A stretch of DNA of 64,000 bases from Catellatospora paridis (lineage in GTDB: Bacteria > Actinomycetota > Actinomycetes > Mycobacteriales > Micromonosporaceae): contig NZ_WBZD01000016.1 in NCBI RefSeq assembly GCF_009720365.1, positions 1 to 64,000 of the forward strand, in the 5' to 3' direction. This document shows, one piece after another, positions 35,149 through 45,600 of this stretch; positions within the stretch are counted from its first letter, which is position 1; each line of letters begins with the position of its first letter. The position numbers and the translations under genes were made by a program. The notes beneath the pieces were generated by a model. It was not told where the DNA came from and made no database searches. It was given only the letters and a program-made list of their open reading frames with translations.

Positions 35149-38108
35149 GACGTCGCTCCCTCGCTCCCGCGGGCCACCCTCGTGGCGAGCAGGCAGGTTG
35201 TCAACAGCACCAGCAGGGCCGCCGCGATCGGGGCGGCGACCAGCGGCCCGGGCAGGTCGGGCGGGGGCACGGCCGTGCCCCCGTCGCCGAACACCGGCAA
35301 CACGCCGCGGGCCAGCGCCCACGACAGCACCGCGGCCAGCAGGCCGATCACGGTGCCCGCGAGCACCAGGGCGAACCGGCCGCCCAGGTCCGCGCTGCGC
35401 AGCACCCGCTCGCTGACGCCCTGCCCGCGCAGCGTCGCCAGCCCGCCGTCGGTCCGGCCGCGTTCGAGCACCGCGGTGACCAGCAGGCCGCCCGCGGCGA
35501 AGAGCACGCCGACGAGCGCGGCCGCGGCCAGGAACAGCATCGCCAGCGCGGGGGCCTGCTCCTCGTAGAGGCGCAGCTGCCCGGCGGCGTTGCGCTCCCC
35601 GAGCATCTTCAGCCCGTTGGCCTCCAGGCGCTTGACGAGGTCGGCGGGCGCGTCGGCGGACAGCCAGACCTCGGGCTCCTGCGCGTCCGATTCGCCGCCC
35701 ACCCGCAGGTCGGCGTACTGCAGGTCGACCAGCGCGCCCTGCGAGCCGTTGCGGGGCACCAGCGGCAGCGTGCCCGCCCGGACGATCGGGACCCGCACCG
35801 TGCCGCCGGCGCCGAGCAGCTCGGGGGGCAGCTCACCGGCGGCGACCAGGGGCAGCGGGTCGGGCGCGGGATCGGCCGCGGCACGCATGTCCGGCGTGAG
35901 CACGCTGTCCACCCACACCCGCAGGCCGCCGGCGGCGGGGGCCATCTCCGGCACGGGCCGCGCGGCGCTCGTCTGCGGCAGCCGCCAGTGGTGTCCGGCC
36001 AGCTCCGCGCCGGTCAGCAACGTCTTGCCGGTGAGGTCGCGCAGGTCGCCGACGGTCAGGTCGACCAGGTAGCGCTTGGGCGTGAACAGGTCCACCAGCA
36101 GCTGCCTGACCTGGCACGGACCGGCCGCGCAGGGGGGCGTGGCAACCCGGTACGCATGCGTGCCCGGCAGCAGTTTGTCCACCCGGACAGTGGACTGGGC
36201 CCCGCCGGTGCCCACCAGGCGCAGGGTGAGGCCCGCCTTGGCGCCCGGCTCGATCCGGTCCAGCGTCACGGTGATCTCGATCTCGGCCGCGGTCAGCGAC
36301 AGCGGGGTCACCTCGGTGGGTCGCAGCTGCCTCGCCACCTCGGCCGGGGCCGTGGCGCCGTACGCGTCGGGCCACAGCGCCACCGCCGCGAACCGGGAGC
36401 TGTCCACGGCCAGCAGCTTCGTCTCGCTGTTCACGTTCACCCGCATGGCCGCCATCGCGTACCGGCCGGAGGGGTCCGCGGCGCGCACCGCGTGCAGCAG
36501 GCTGGCCGCGGGCAGCCCCTCGACCTGCAGCACCCGGGCCGCACCGACCTGCACCTCGGACCGCTCGTGCCAGGCCTGCGCGGCCACATCCCGAGCCGAC
36601 AGCGCGAACCCGAGCAGGCCGAACACGACGGTCAGCAGCACCACGACCCAGTGCGTGCCGCCGCCCCGGGCCAGCGTCAGCGCGGCCAGGCCGGTACGCA
36701 GCCGCCCGCGGCGCAGCGCCCGGCGGCCCAGCCGCTCGGCAGGCACGCCGATCGCACGGGCCGCGACCAGGCCCAGGCCCAGCGCGATACACAGCGGCGC
36801 GAGCAGCCCGATGCCACCCGCGCCGTTGTCCTCGCCCGCCGCGACCTGGTAGCCGGCGACCAGCGCGAGCGCGCCGACCATCGCCTCGACGCCGCCGACG
36901 AGCCCGCCGCGGCGGCGCACCCGGGCCCGGCGCAGCAGGCCCAGCACCGGCGTGGTGAGCGCGCGCACCTGCGCGAGCAGCCCGGCCAGCAGCGCGCCGA
37001 GCACCGCCGCGGCGGTGTACAGCGCCGACGTCGGGTTCAGGTACACCGGCGGCGAGCCGGGCAGCGCGATCGTCGCCAGCAGCGCGGTCGCCGCGTATCC
37101 GAGCAGGTAGCCGGGGATCACGGCGAGCAGCACCGGCACGGACGTCTCGGCGGTGGCCAGCCACCACCGGGTGCGGGCGGGCACGCCGCGCAGTGCGGTC
37201 AGGCCCAGCTCGCCGCGCCGCTGCTCGACCCCGCCGGCCACCGCGATGAACAGGACCAGCCAGCACAGCATCACCAGCGGCACGGCCGCCAGCAGCAGGC
37301 TCGACGCGAGCTGCGACTCGCCGTCCTTGATCCGGGCGATGAGCTTGTTCAGTTCGCTGTCGACGCCGAAGCCGCCCGCGTCCAGCTCGGACTCGGCGGC
37401 GTCCAGATCGTCGCGCAGCCGGTCCATGTCTTCGAACGCCGCGGGGGTGACCAGGAGGTCCACCATGCGCATCCGGCTGCCCTCGACGGCCGCCACGGTG
37501 CGCTCGGTGGCGAACGCGGCGGGCTGGTCGAGCCCGGTGAGGATCTCGCGATCACCCCAGTAGGGGTCGTCGAGCCGGACCGCCTGGTAGAAGCCGACGA
37601 CGGTGAGGCGCACCGGGGCGCGCTCCTCCTCCCGCGATCCGGTCGGCGGCACCCGGAACTCCAGGTCCTGTCCGGGCTGCACGTCGAGGTCGCGGCCGGC
37701 GTCCTCGCGCAGCACGACCTCGCGCTCGCCGGTGGCACACCGCCCCCGGACGATCGTCAGGTGCTCGCAGATCCCGGTCCGGGTGGCCAGGAACATGCCC
37801 TGCTCGTTCTCCTCGCCCTGCTCCCCGGTGACGACGACCTGCGCCGAGGTGCCGCTGAGCGTGATCATGCCGGGCACGTACGGGCGCAGCGGCTGGTCGC
37901 CGCCGCGCGGGTCGTCCGAAGTCTGCGCGGTGACCACCCGCTCGTCCACACTGGCCGCCGCGACCTCGACCCCGCGCAGCGACTCGGCGGCCGCGTCCTG
38001 GTAGAGCGGTCCCGCGGCGGCGGCGGCCGCGGCCAGGGCCGTCAGCAGCAGCGTGATGACCGCCAACCCGCGCCGGGCCCGCACCATCGCCCACAGCAGC
38101 GCCGTCAT
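35145..38108 (-). CDS. FtsX-like ABC permease A (987 aa)
   Basis: Large exporter permease. The N-terminal membrane anchor is followed by an extracytoplasmic domain ('AGPLYQDAAAESLRGVEVAA'), a block of several membrane segments near residues 270-480, a second extracytoplasmic domain, and three terminal segments ('LAMLFLAAAALVGVLFAAGGLLV' and following). This is a duplicated FtsX/MacB-like layout. The ATG has GGAGGG 6 nt upstream and overlaps the end of permease B by 4 bp. The substrate is unknown. Confidence 0.88.
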   Translation of the reverse strand: MTALLWAMVRARRGLAVITLLLTALAAAAAAAGPLYQDAAAESLRGVEVAAASVDERVVTAQTSDDPRGGDQPLRPYVPGMITLSGTSAQVVVTGEQGEENEQGMFLATRTGICEHLTIVRGRCATGEREVVLREDAGRDLDVQPGQDLEFRVPPTGSREEERAPVRLTVVGFYQAVRLDDPYWGDREILTGLDQPAAFATERTVAAVEGSRMRMVDLLVTPAAFEDMDRLRDDLDAAESELDAGGFGVDSELNKLIARIKDGESQLASSLLLAAVPLVMLCWLVLFIAVAGGVEQRRGELGLTALRGVPARTRWWLATAETSVPVLLAVIPGYLLGYAATALLATIALPGSPPVYLNPTSALYTAAAVLGALLAGLLAQVRALTTPVLGLLRRARVRRRGGLVGGVEAMVGALALVAGYQVAAGEDNGAGGIGLLAPLCIALGLGLVAARAIGVPAERLGRRALRRGRLRTGLAALTLARGGGTHWVVVLLTVVFGLLGFALSARDVAAQAWHERSEVQVGAARVLQVEGLPAASLLHAVRAADPSGRYAMAAMRVNVNSETKLLAVDSSRFAAVALWPDAYGATAPAEVARQLRPTEVTPLSLTAAEIEITVTLDRIEPGAKAGLTLRLVGTGGAQSTVRVDKLLPGTHAYRVATPPCAAGPCQVRQLLVDLFTPKRYLVDLTVGDLRDLTGKTLLTGAELAGHHWRLPQTSAARPVPEMAPAAGGLRVWVDSVLTPDMRAAADPAPDPLPLVAAGELPPELLGAGGTVRVPIVRAGTLPLVPRNGSQGALVDLQYADLRVGGESDAQEPEVWLSADAPADLVKRLEANGLKMLGERNAAGQLRLYEEQAPALAMLFLAAAALVGVLFAAGGLLVTAVLERGRTDGGLATLRGQGVSERVLRSADLGGRFALVLAGTVIGLLAAVLSWALARGVLPVFGDGGTAVPPPDLPGPLVAAPIAAALLVLLTTCLLATRVARGSEGATS

Positions 38109-41100
38109 CGCTGTCCCTCCTGACTGCCGGGGCGACCGGTGGTGGCCCTGGCCAGCGAACGTCCGGCCGTGAGGGCGGCCGCCAGCAGCACCGCGGTGGC
38201 CGCGACGACCGCTGCCGCGACGACCGGCAGACCCGGTCCCGGCGGCGCGAGCCCCCCGCTGGCGGTCAACATCTGCCGGGCCGGGCCGCTGACAGCCCAG
38301 GCCGCGGTGGCGGTCAGCGCGCCCACCGGCGCGGCGATTCCGATCATGGCGAGGTTGCCGAGGCGGCCCGCGCGGGCGGCCGCACCGGCGGGCAGTCCCT
38401 GCAGGCGCAGGGCGGCCAGCTCGGCCGACCGGTTGCGCCGGTCCGTCGCCGCTAGCACGAGCACAGCCAGCGCCACCAGCAGCACGCTGAGCACCGCCGC
38501 CGCCAGGTGCAGCCGCAACGCCAGCCCGGCACCCTGCTCGCGGTAACGGTCGATGCGCTCCGGCACCGCCTCGTCGCGCACCGGCACCAGGCCCGCCGCG
38601 CGCAACCGGTCCACGGCGTCTGCCGGAGCGTCGGCGTTCAGCCATACCTGCAGCTGGATCGCGTTGTCCCGGCTGCCGCTGAGCCGGTCGGCGGTCTGCA
38701 GGTCGAACAGCGCCCCGGCGGTGCCCGCGCCCGGCAGCACCGGCGACACCCAGCGCAGGTCCACCGGCCGCGGCAGCGCCTGCAGCGGTTCGATCTCGGA
38801 CAGCTCACCCGTGTGCGCCAGCCACGGCGGCCCGGCCGCGACCACCGGCAGCGGCACGGGCGCGTCGGATACGTACAGCCTGTTGTCGGTGCTGATCTGG
38901 CGCGGGTCGCTGGGCACGTAGCGCAGGCCCACCGCGTCGTCGAAGTTGAGCACCGTGACCTCTCGCTCGGCGCCCAGTTCGGGCCGCCATCGCGAGGCCG
39001 CGCCGATGGCCCGGCCCTCCAGCAGGGTGCGGTCCGGGCCGAGCTGGCGCAGCCGGTGCAGCCCGAAGCCGTCAGGCGATTGGGGGAAGCTCAGCCAGAA
39101 CAGCCGGCAGCCGGGCGCGACCGCGCACGCCGGCAGGTCCAGCCGGTACTGCCGGCGGCCGGCTCCGTCCGCGATCTCGACCATGCCGGTGACCGGCGCT
39201 CCGTCCGGCCCGACCAGGGCGGCGGTCAGCCGCATGGGGCCGCCGAAGTCCGCGGTGGTGCTCACGTCGAATTCCAGCCCGCTGCCGGCCACCATCACGG
39301 GATCGCCCGCGGGGGCGCGCAGCAGCCGTGCCGTGTCGGCCGCGGACACGGTCGCGTCGTCGGGCCACAGCGCCACGGCGGCCAGCCGGGTGCTGTCCAC
39401 CCCCAGCAGGGTCATGTCCGGGTCGTCCTGGCGGGTCACCGCCATGGCCCAGTCCCCCGCCGGGTCGGCCTTGGCGACCGCGGTCAGCAGCGCGGTACGC
39501 GACTGCGCGTACACGGTCAGCGCCCGCGGCGCGCCGAGCGCCAGCTCGGCCCGTTCCCGGGCCGCGCCCGCGGCCACGTCCCACGCGCTCACCGTGTACC
39601 CGACCAGGGCCACCGCCACGACGGTCAGTGCGACCAGGCGGTCCGCGCCGGGACGGCGGGCCACCTGGAGCGCGGCGAGCCCGTGCGCGAGCTTGCCGCG
39701 GTGCAGGCGGGACGCGCCGAACCGGGTCGCCGCGGAGCGCACCACCCGCGCGGTGAGCAGGCCGACCACGATCGCCAGCAGCAGCGGCGCGAGCAGCGGC
39801 AGCCCGCCCTCCTGGCTGTCGGAGGCGTACGACTGCCCGATCGCGGCCAGGGCGACGACCGCCACGGCCAGCTCGACCAGCCCGACGCGCCGCCGCCGCC
39901 GGGTCGGCACCTGCCGCAGCCCCTCCATGAGTGAGCCGGAGAACACCCGGCGCTCGGCGATCGCCGCGCTGATCATGACGACGAGCAGCGTGCCACCGGC
40001 CGCCACCACCGCCCCGTCGTCGAGCACGACGTCCTGGGCCCGCGCGAACGTCGCCCAGGTCAGCAGGCGCACCAGCAGCCAGCCCAGCAGCACCCCGAAC
40101 GGCGCGGCGACCAGCAGCACGAGCGCGGTGGGGCCCAGCGCGAGCAGCGCCCGGTGCCGTGGCGGCACCCCGCGCAGCAGGCCCAGCGCCAGCTCGCTGC
40201 GCCGCTCCGACGCGGTGTAGCCGATCGCCATCAGCAGCACGAACCAGCACACGACCAGCAGCTGCACCGCGCCGAGCGGGGCTGCCAGGCGCAGCACCTC
40301 CCGGGTGTCCTCGATCCGCTGCAGCAGCCGCGGCAGGCCGTTGTCGATCCGTACGCCGACCAGCCCCATGCCGGGCTTGACGACCTCGGTCAGCCCGTCG
40401 AGGTTGCCGGAGGTGAAGGTCTCGTCCCCGGCGATCATGTCCACGGTCGCGATCAGGGTGCTCGCTTCGAGCGCGGCCACCGTCGGTGCGGCCACGAACA
40501 GCGGATTGCCCGCCCGCTGCGGCCGCGGCGTGAAGTCGGCCCGCCCGGCCCAGTACGGGTCGCCGCCGGCCAGCGGTCCCGCCGGGTCGTACACGGCGAC
40601 CACGCGCAGCGTCACCGGCTCCGGGGCCCGGTGGGCCTCGTAGACGAACTCGCCGCCGGTGCTGACGCCGAGCCGCTGCGCGGTGGGTTCGCTGATCGCC
40701 ACCTCGCCCGCGGCGGCCGGGCAGGTCCCGGCGGTGAGCACCAGGTGCTCGCACACGTCCGCGCGCATGGACAGCGGAGCGTCGACCGGCGACGCGCCGC
40801 GCACCCGCCCGTCCGCGTGCACCGCGACGACCTCGGTCAGCCCGCTGCCGTCGGTGCGCTCGGCGACCTGCCCGCGCAGGCTGTCGAGCTGCGAGGTATA
40901 CCCGTTGGCCGCGGCGATCTCGGCGGTGAAGGTGATGGCGCGCTCGGCCGCGGTGGCCGCGCGCAGTTCCGCGGCGACCACGGCGCGGTCGGCGGCGGAG
41001 GCGTAGAGCGGAGCCGCGGTGCCGGCGGCGACCGCCAGCACGGCCAGCACAGCCAGGGTCACGACCTGGCTGCGGCGGCTGGCCAGCACGCCGAGCACCA

Positions 41101-41110
41101 AGCGGAGCAT
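38105..41110 (-). CDS. FtsX-like ABC permease B (1001 aa)
   Basis: Paralogue of permease A with the same plan: N-terminal anchor ('VVTLAVLAVLAVAAGTAAPLY'), extracytoplasmic domain, central membrane block ('AVQLLVVCWFVLLMAIG'), second extracytoplasmic domain and C-terminal segments ending in 'RPGSQEGQR'. It overlaps permease A by 4 bp (ATGA), so the pair is translated together, probably as a heterodimer. It follows ATPase B by 83 bp. Confidence 0.88.
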   Translation of the reverse strand: MLRLVLGVLASRRSQVVTLAVLAVLAVAAGTAAPLYASAADRAVVAAELRAATAAERAITFTAEIAAANGYTSQLDSLRGQVAERTDGSGLTEVVAVHADGRVRGASPVDAPLSMRADVCEHLVLTAGTCPAAAGEVAISEPTAQRLGVSTGGEFVYEAHRAPEPVTLRVVAVYDPAGPLAGGDPYWAGRADFTPRPQRAGNPLFVAAPTVAALEASTLIATVDMIAGDETFTSGNLDGLTEVVKPGMGLVGVRIDNGLPRLLQRIEDTREVLRLAAPLGAVQLLVVCWFVLLMAIGYTASERRSELALGLLRGVPPRHRALLALGPTALVLLVAAPFGVLLGWLLVRLLTWATFARAQDVVLDDGAVVAAGGTLLVVMISAAIAERRVFSGSLMEGLRQVPTRRRRRVGLVELAVAVVALAAIGQSYASDSQEGGLPLLAPLLLAIVVGLLTARVVRSAATRFGASRLHRGKLAHGLAALQVARRPGADRLVALTVVAVALVGYTVSAWDVAAGAARERAELALGAPRALTVYAQSRTALLTAVAKADPAGDWAMAVTRQDDPDMTLLGVDSTRLAAVALWPDDATVSAADTARLLRAPAGDPVMVAGSGLEFDVSTTADFGGPMRLTAALVGPDGAPVTGMVEIADGAGRRQYRLDLPACAVAPGCRLFWLSFPQSPDGFGLHRLRQLGPDRTLLEGRAIGAASRWRPELGAEREVTVLNFDDAVGLRYVPSDPRQISTDNRLYVSDAPVPLPVVAAGPPWLAHTGELSEIEPLQALPRPVDLRWVSPVLPGAGTAGALFDLQTADRLSGSRDNAIQLQVWLNADAPADAVDRLRAAGLVPVRDEAVPERIDRYREQGAGLALRLHLAAAVLSVLLVALAVLVLAATDRRNRSAELAALRLQGLPAGAAARAGRLGNLAMIGIAAPVGALTATAAWAVSGPARQMLTASGGLAPPGPGLPVVAAAVVAATAVLLAAALTAGRSLARATTGRPGSQEGQR

Positions 41111-41193
41111 GTGTTACCTCTTCGGGGGGTCCGGCTGCCGGAACGGCGCGGGGAGCGCTTCCACGGTCGGCGAAAGGTGGGCTCGGACGGCCG

Positions 41194-41850
41194 TCAGGCC
41201 CGGACCAGCTCGGCAGCGCCGTCGAGCAGGTGCAGTTCGGCGTCGCAGGCCGCAGCCGCCTCCAGGTCGTGGGTGGCCAGCACGACGCACGCGCCCCGGT
41301 CGGCCTCGGCGCGCAGCAGGTCGAGCACCCGGGCGCGGTTGGCGGCGTCCAGCTCGCTGGTGACCTCGTCGGCCAGCAGGATCGCGCCGGACAGCGCCAG
41401 GCCGCGCGCGATCGCCGTACGCTGCTGCTGGCCGCCGGACAGCTCCTCGACCAGCTGCCCGGCCTGCGCGGACAGGCCCACGTGCTCCAGCGACTCGGCA
41501 GTCGCGCGGCGGGCGTCCTCCGGGGAGAACCCGTTGGCCACCAGCACGACCTGCACGTTCTCGCCCGCGGTGAGGATGGTCGCGAGGCCGTTGTCCTGCG
41601 GGATCAGCACCACCCGCCGGGACACCGCGTCGTCGCGGTCGCGCAGCGCCAGGCCGTCCACCGCCACCGCGCCGCTGACCGGACGCAGCACGCCCGCCAT
41701 GGCTCGCAGCAGCGTGGTCTTGCCCGCGCCGGACGGGCCGGTCACCGCGAGCATCCGGCCGGCCACGGCCGTCACGGACACGTCACGCAGCACCGGCGCT
41801 CCGGCGGCGTACTCCACCGTCACGCGGTCCACTACCAGCGACGACGACAT
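41194..41850 (-). CDS. ABC exporter ATPase B
   Basis: 218 aa with fully canonical motifs: Walker A 'GPSGAGKTT' (38-46), signature 'LSGGQQQR' (137-144), Walker B 'ILLADEVTSELD' and H-loop 'LATHD'. The ATG at 41850 has GGGGAG upstream; a start 12 codons earlier is possible. It is first in the unit ATPase B - permease B - permease A - ATPase A, all on the minus strand. Confidence 0.9.
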   Translation of the reverse strand: MSSSLVVDRVTVEYAAGAPVLRDVSVTAVAGRMLAVTGPSGAGKTTLLRAMAGVLRPVSGAVAVDGLALRDRDDAVSRRVVLIPQDNGLATILTAGENVQVVLVANGFSPEDARRATAESLEHVGLSAQAGQLVEELSGGQQQRTAIARGLALSGAILLADEVTSELDAANRARVLDLLRAEADRGACVVLATHDLEAAAACDAELHLLDGAAELVRA

Positions 41851-42031
41851 CGCCGCGCTCCCCTCGCCGAATCGGGTCATGTGCACCCTCGCGGCAACCG
41901 GAGATCGCTCTCTCAGCGAGAGGCGGCCCTGGAGATCGTCAAGAGTCCGGTAGTAGTCACGCGCAGCATGGAGATCCGGTTGTCACCGCCCCTTACCGAT
42001 TCCACATCCCGAGAGAAATTCGCACCGCGGT

Positions 42032-42048
42032 CTCGGTCAGAGACCGAG
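42032..42048 (-). terminator. Small hairpin at the HAD gene stop
   Basis: CTCGGTC and GACCGAG pair around AGA, overlapping the stop codon at 42037-42039. The gap 41851-42036 otherwise shows no gene. Confidence 0.35.
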
Positions 42049-42636
42049 GGCGGCACGGGCGTAGGGGAGGTCGGCGGGACCGCTGAAGCGCAGGGCGGAC
42101 AGGCCGGCCACGCGGGCGCCGCGGATGTTGCGGTCGGTGTCGTCGAGGAACAGGCAGCGGTCGGCGGGCGTCTCCAGGGCCAGGCAGGCGGCCTTGAAGA
42201 ACTCCTTCGACGGCTTGTGCACGCCCAGCTCCGCCGAGGAGACGATCGCGTCGAAGTCGTCCTTGAGGCCGAACAGCGCCAGGTCGTCGTGCAGGTCGTC
42301 AGTGGCGTTGGTGGCCAGGCCGACCTTGCGGCCGGACGAGCGCACCTCGCGTACGAACGCCAGCACGGTCTGGTCGACGTAACCCCGGTACGCGTCCCAT
42401 TCGGTCAGCGCGGCCGCGGTGGCGCCGGTGTGCGCGGCGATCTCGTCCAGCCACTGCTGCCGGGTCCAGTGACCGGTGATGGCCAGCAGCTGACGGGCCC
42501 ACTCCAGCCCGGACTCCAGCAGTTTCGCGGGCGCGACGCCGTGCCGGGCCTCGAAGTCGCCGTACGCCGACGCGTCGAAGTGGCGCAGCACGCCGTCGAA
42601 ATCGATCAGCAGGGCCTCGGCCGGGCGGCGCCTCAT
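42037..42636 (-). CDS. HAD-family hydrolase
   Basis: 199 aa. HAD motif I 'LLIDFDGVLRHFD', motif III lysine in 'GVHKPSKEFF' and motif IV 'CLFLDDTDRN' are present, with a helical cap between. It is probably a small-molecule phosphatase; the substrate is unknown. The ATG overlaps the smc stop (ATGA), so it is coupled to smc. Confidence 0.88.
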   Translation of the reverse strand: MRRRPAEALLIDFDGVLRHFDASAYGDFEARHGVAPAKLLESGLEWARQLLAITGHWTRQQWLDEIAAHTGATAAALTEWDAYRGYVDQTVLAFVREVRSSGRKVGLATNATDDLHDDLALFGLKDDFDAIVSSAELGVHKPSKEFFKAACLALETPADRCLFLDDTDRNIRGARVAGLSALRFSGPADLPYARAALGL

Positions 42637-45600
42637 GCGGCCTCGCCCTTCAGCCGCTGGCTGATCACCTCGGTCACCCCGTTGCGCATGGTCACGCCGT
42701 ACAGGGCGTCGGCGACCTCCATGGTGCGCTTCTGGTGCGTGATGATGATCAGCTGGCTGCGCGAGCGCAGCTCCTGGAACAGGGTGATCAGGCGGCCGAG
42801 GTTGACGTCGTCGAGCGCCGCCTCCACCTCGTCCATGATGTAGAAGGGACTGGGGCGGGCGCGGAAGATCGCGCACAGCATCGCCACCGCGGTCAGCGAG
42901 CGCTCGCCACCGGACAGCAGCGACAGCCGCTTGATCTTCTTGCCCGGCGGGCGCGCCTCGACCTCGACCCCGGTGGTGAGCATGTTGTCCGGGTCGGTCA
43001 GCACCAGCCGGCCCTCGCCGCCCGGGAACAGGATCGGGAAGACCACCTGGAACTCGCGCGCGGTGTCCTCGAACGCGGTCGCGAACACCTCCAGGATGCG
43101 GTCGTCCACGTCCTTGACCACGGTGAGCAGGTCCTTGCGCGTCGCCTTGAGGTCTTCGAGCTGGTCGGAGAGGAACTTGTAACGCTCCTCCAGCGCCGCG
43201 AACTCCTCCAGCGCCAGCGGGTTGACCTTGCCGAGCAGGCCCAGGTCGCGCTCGGCCTTGGCGGCGCGCTTCTCCTGGATGGCCCGGTCGTAGGGCTCCG
43301 GCTCGGCGAACTCGGTGGAGCCGAGCAGGACCACCGGCACCGGGACCTCGGGGCCGTACTCGCCGAGCAGGGTCTCCACGTCCAGCGAGAACTCCTCGGC
43401 GGCGCGGGTCTCCAACTGCTCGATGCGCATGCGCTGCTCGGCACGGGCCACCTCGTCGCGGTGCACCTCGGAGGTGAGCCGGTTCAGGTCGTCGCCGAGC
43501 CGCTTGGCGCCGTTGCGCACCTGGGCCAGCTCGGCCTCCCGGGCCGTACGCGCCTCGGCGATGGTGTCCCGGCGCTCCGCGGCCTCCTCCAGCGCACCGG
43601 TGAGCCTGGCCAGCACCTCGCGGGTGCCGGACTCGACGGCCTTGGCGACGGCCGCGCCACGCTCACGAGCGGCCCGGCGGGCGGCGGCCCGCTCCCGGGC
43701 GGCGCGCTCGGCGGCGGCCTGGCGCAGCAGCGAGTCGGCGCGGCCCGCGATCTGCGAGACACGCTCCTCGGCGGTGCGCACCGCGAGGCGCACCTCGACC
43801 TCGTTCTGGCGGGCCTGCGGCACCAGCGCGGCGAGCTGGTCGCGCTCGCCGGTGGACGGGTCCTCGTCGACCGGCACCGACTCCGCGGCCATCAGCCGCT
43901 CCTCGAGTTCAGCCAGGTGCACGAGGTCCTGCTCGCGGGCGGCGACGGCCTTGTCCCGGGAGGCGGCCAGGCGCTGCGCCTCGGCCTGCGCGGAGCGGGC
44001 CCCGGCGCTGACCTCGGCCAGGCGGCGGGCGGCGGCGTTGCGCTCGCCCTCGGCGGCACGCTTGGCCGCGGCGGCCTCGTCCACCTCGCGCTTGCGGCCG
44101 GTCGCGACCTCGCGGGTCTCGGCGATCTCCTCGCGCAGGACGGCGATCGACTCCTCGGCCGCGGCGCGCTTGGCACGGGCCTCGTCGACGGCGGCCTGGA
44201 CCTCGATGTAGCTGGGGGCCTTCGCCGAGCCGCCGGCCCCGGAGAACGCGCCGACCAGGTCGCCCTCGGCGGTCACCGCGCGCAGCGACGGGTGTGCCGC
44301 GACCAGGGCGGACGCGGCCCGCAGGTCGGCGACGAGCACCACGTCGCGCAGCGCGCTGGTGATCGCGGGGCGGATGGTGTCGGCGCAGCGCACCACGTCG
44401 AGCACCCAGCGCGCGCCCGGCGGCAGCGCCACGTCAGACCGCGACTGCGGGGTGGACGTGCCGATCAGCAGCGCGGCGCGGCCCGCATCCTGGATCTTGA
44501 GCAGCCGCATCGCCTCGGCCGCCTCGTCGACGCCGGACACCGCGACCGCGTCGGCCAGCGCGCCCAGCGCGGCGGCCAGCGCCGCCTCGCAGCCGGGCTC
44601 GACGGCCAGCAGCGACGCGACACTGCCCAGCAGGCCGGGCACCTCGCCGCCGCGGGCCAGCAGCGCGCCCGCGCCGTCCTTGCGGTTGAGGCCGAGCGCG
44701 AGCGCCTCCTCGCGGGCCTTCCAGCCCGTGGCCTCCTTCTCGGCGGCGCGCTCGGCGTCGGACGCGCGCTTGACCGCGGCGTTGGCCTCGTCGTATGCGG
44801 CGACCGCGAGAGCGTGGGCGGTGTCCAGGTCGGCGTTGTCCCGGTCGGCGTCGGAGGTCTGCTCGGCAACCGCGTCGACCTGTTCCTGGGCGGCCTCGGC
44901 GCGCATCGCGGCGTCGCCGTACGCCGTGGACAGGCGCTCGATCTCCTCCGACGCGGTCGCGGTGCGCGTGCGCGCCGCGTTGACCTGCCCGGACAGCTTG
45001 GCCATGCCCTCGCGCCGGTCCGCGATCGCCTTCACCGCGGCGACCAGCGCCCGCTCGGCTCCGGCGAGCTGGCGCTCCAGCTCCTGACGGCGCTCGACGG
45101 CCTCGGCCAGGCGCACCTGGTCCTCGGTCAGCGCCTCGCGCAGGGACTCCTCCTGCTCGCGTACCGCCTCGGCCTCGGCCTCCAGCCGGTCGGGGTCGCG
45201 GCCGGACCGCTCGTCCTCGGTCGGCGCGGCCAGGTGGCGGTGGCGCTCGGCGGCCAGCTGGGCCGTCGAGCGGAAGCGCTCCTGCAGCGCGGACAGCTGG
45301 TACCAGACATCCTGGGCCTGGGTCAGCGCGGGCGCGTCGGCGGCGTGGGCCGACTCCAGCGCCGACAGCCGCAGCTGGACCTGCTCGTACTCCTCCTCGA
45401 CCAGCTCGCGCCGGGTGCGCAGGGCCGCCTCGTCGGCGACCTCCTTGTCCAGGGTCGTACGCAGCGTGAACAGGTCGTCGGCGAGCAGCCGCAGCCGGGC
45501 GTCGCGCAGGTCGGACTGGATCGTCGCGGCACGGCGGGCCACCTCGGCCTGCCGGCCCAGCGGCTTGAGCTGGCGGCGCAGCTCGTCGGTGAGGTCGGTG

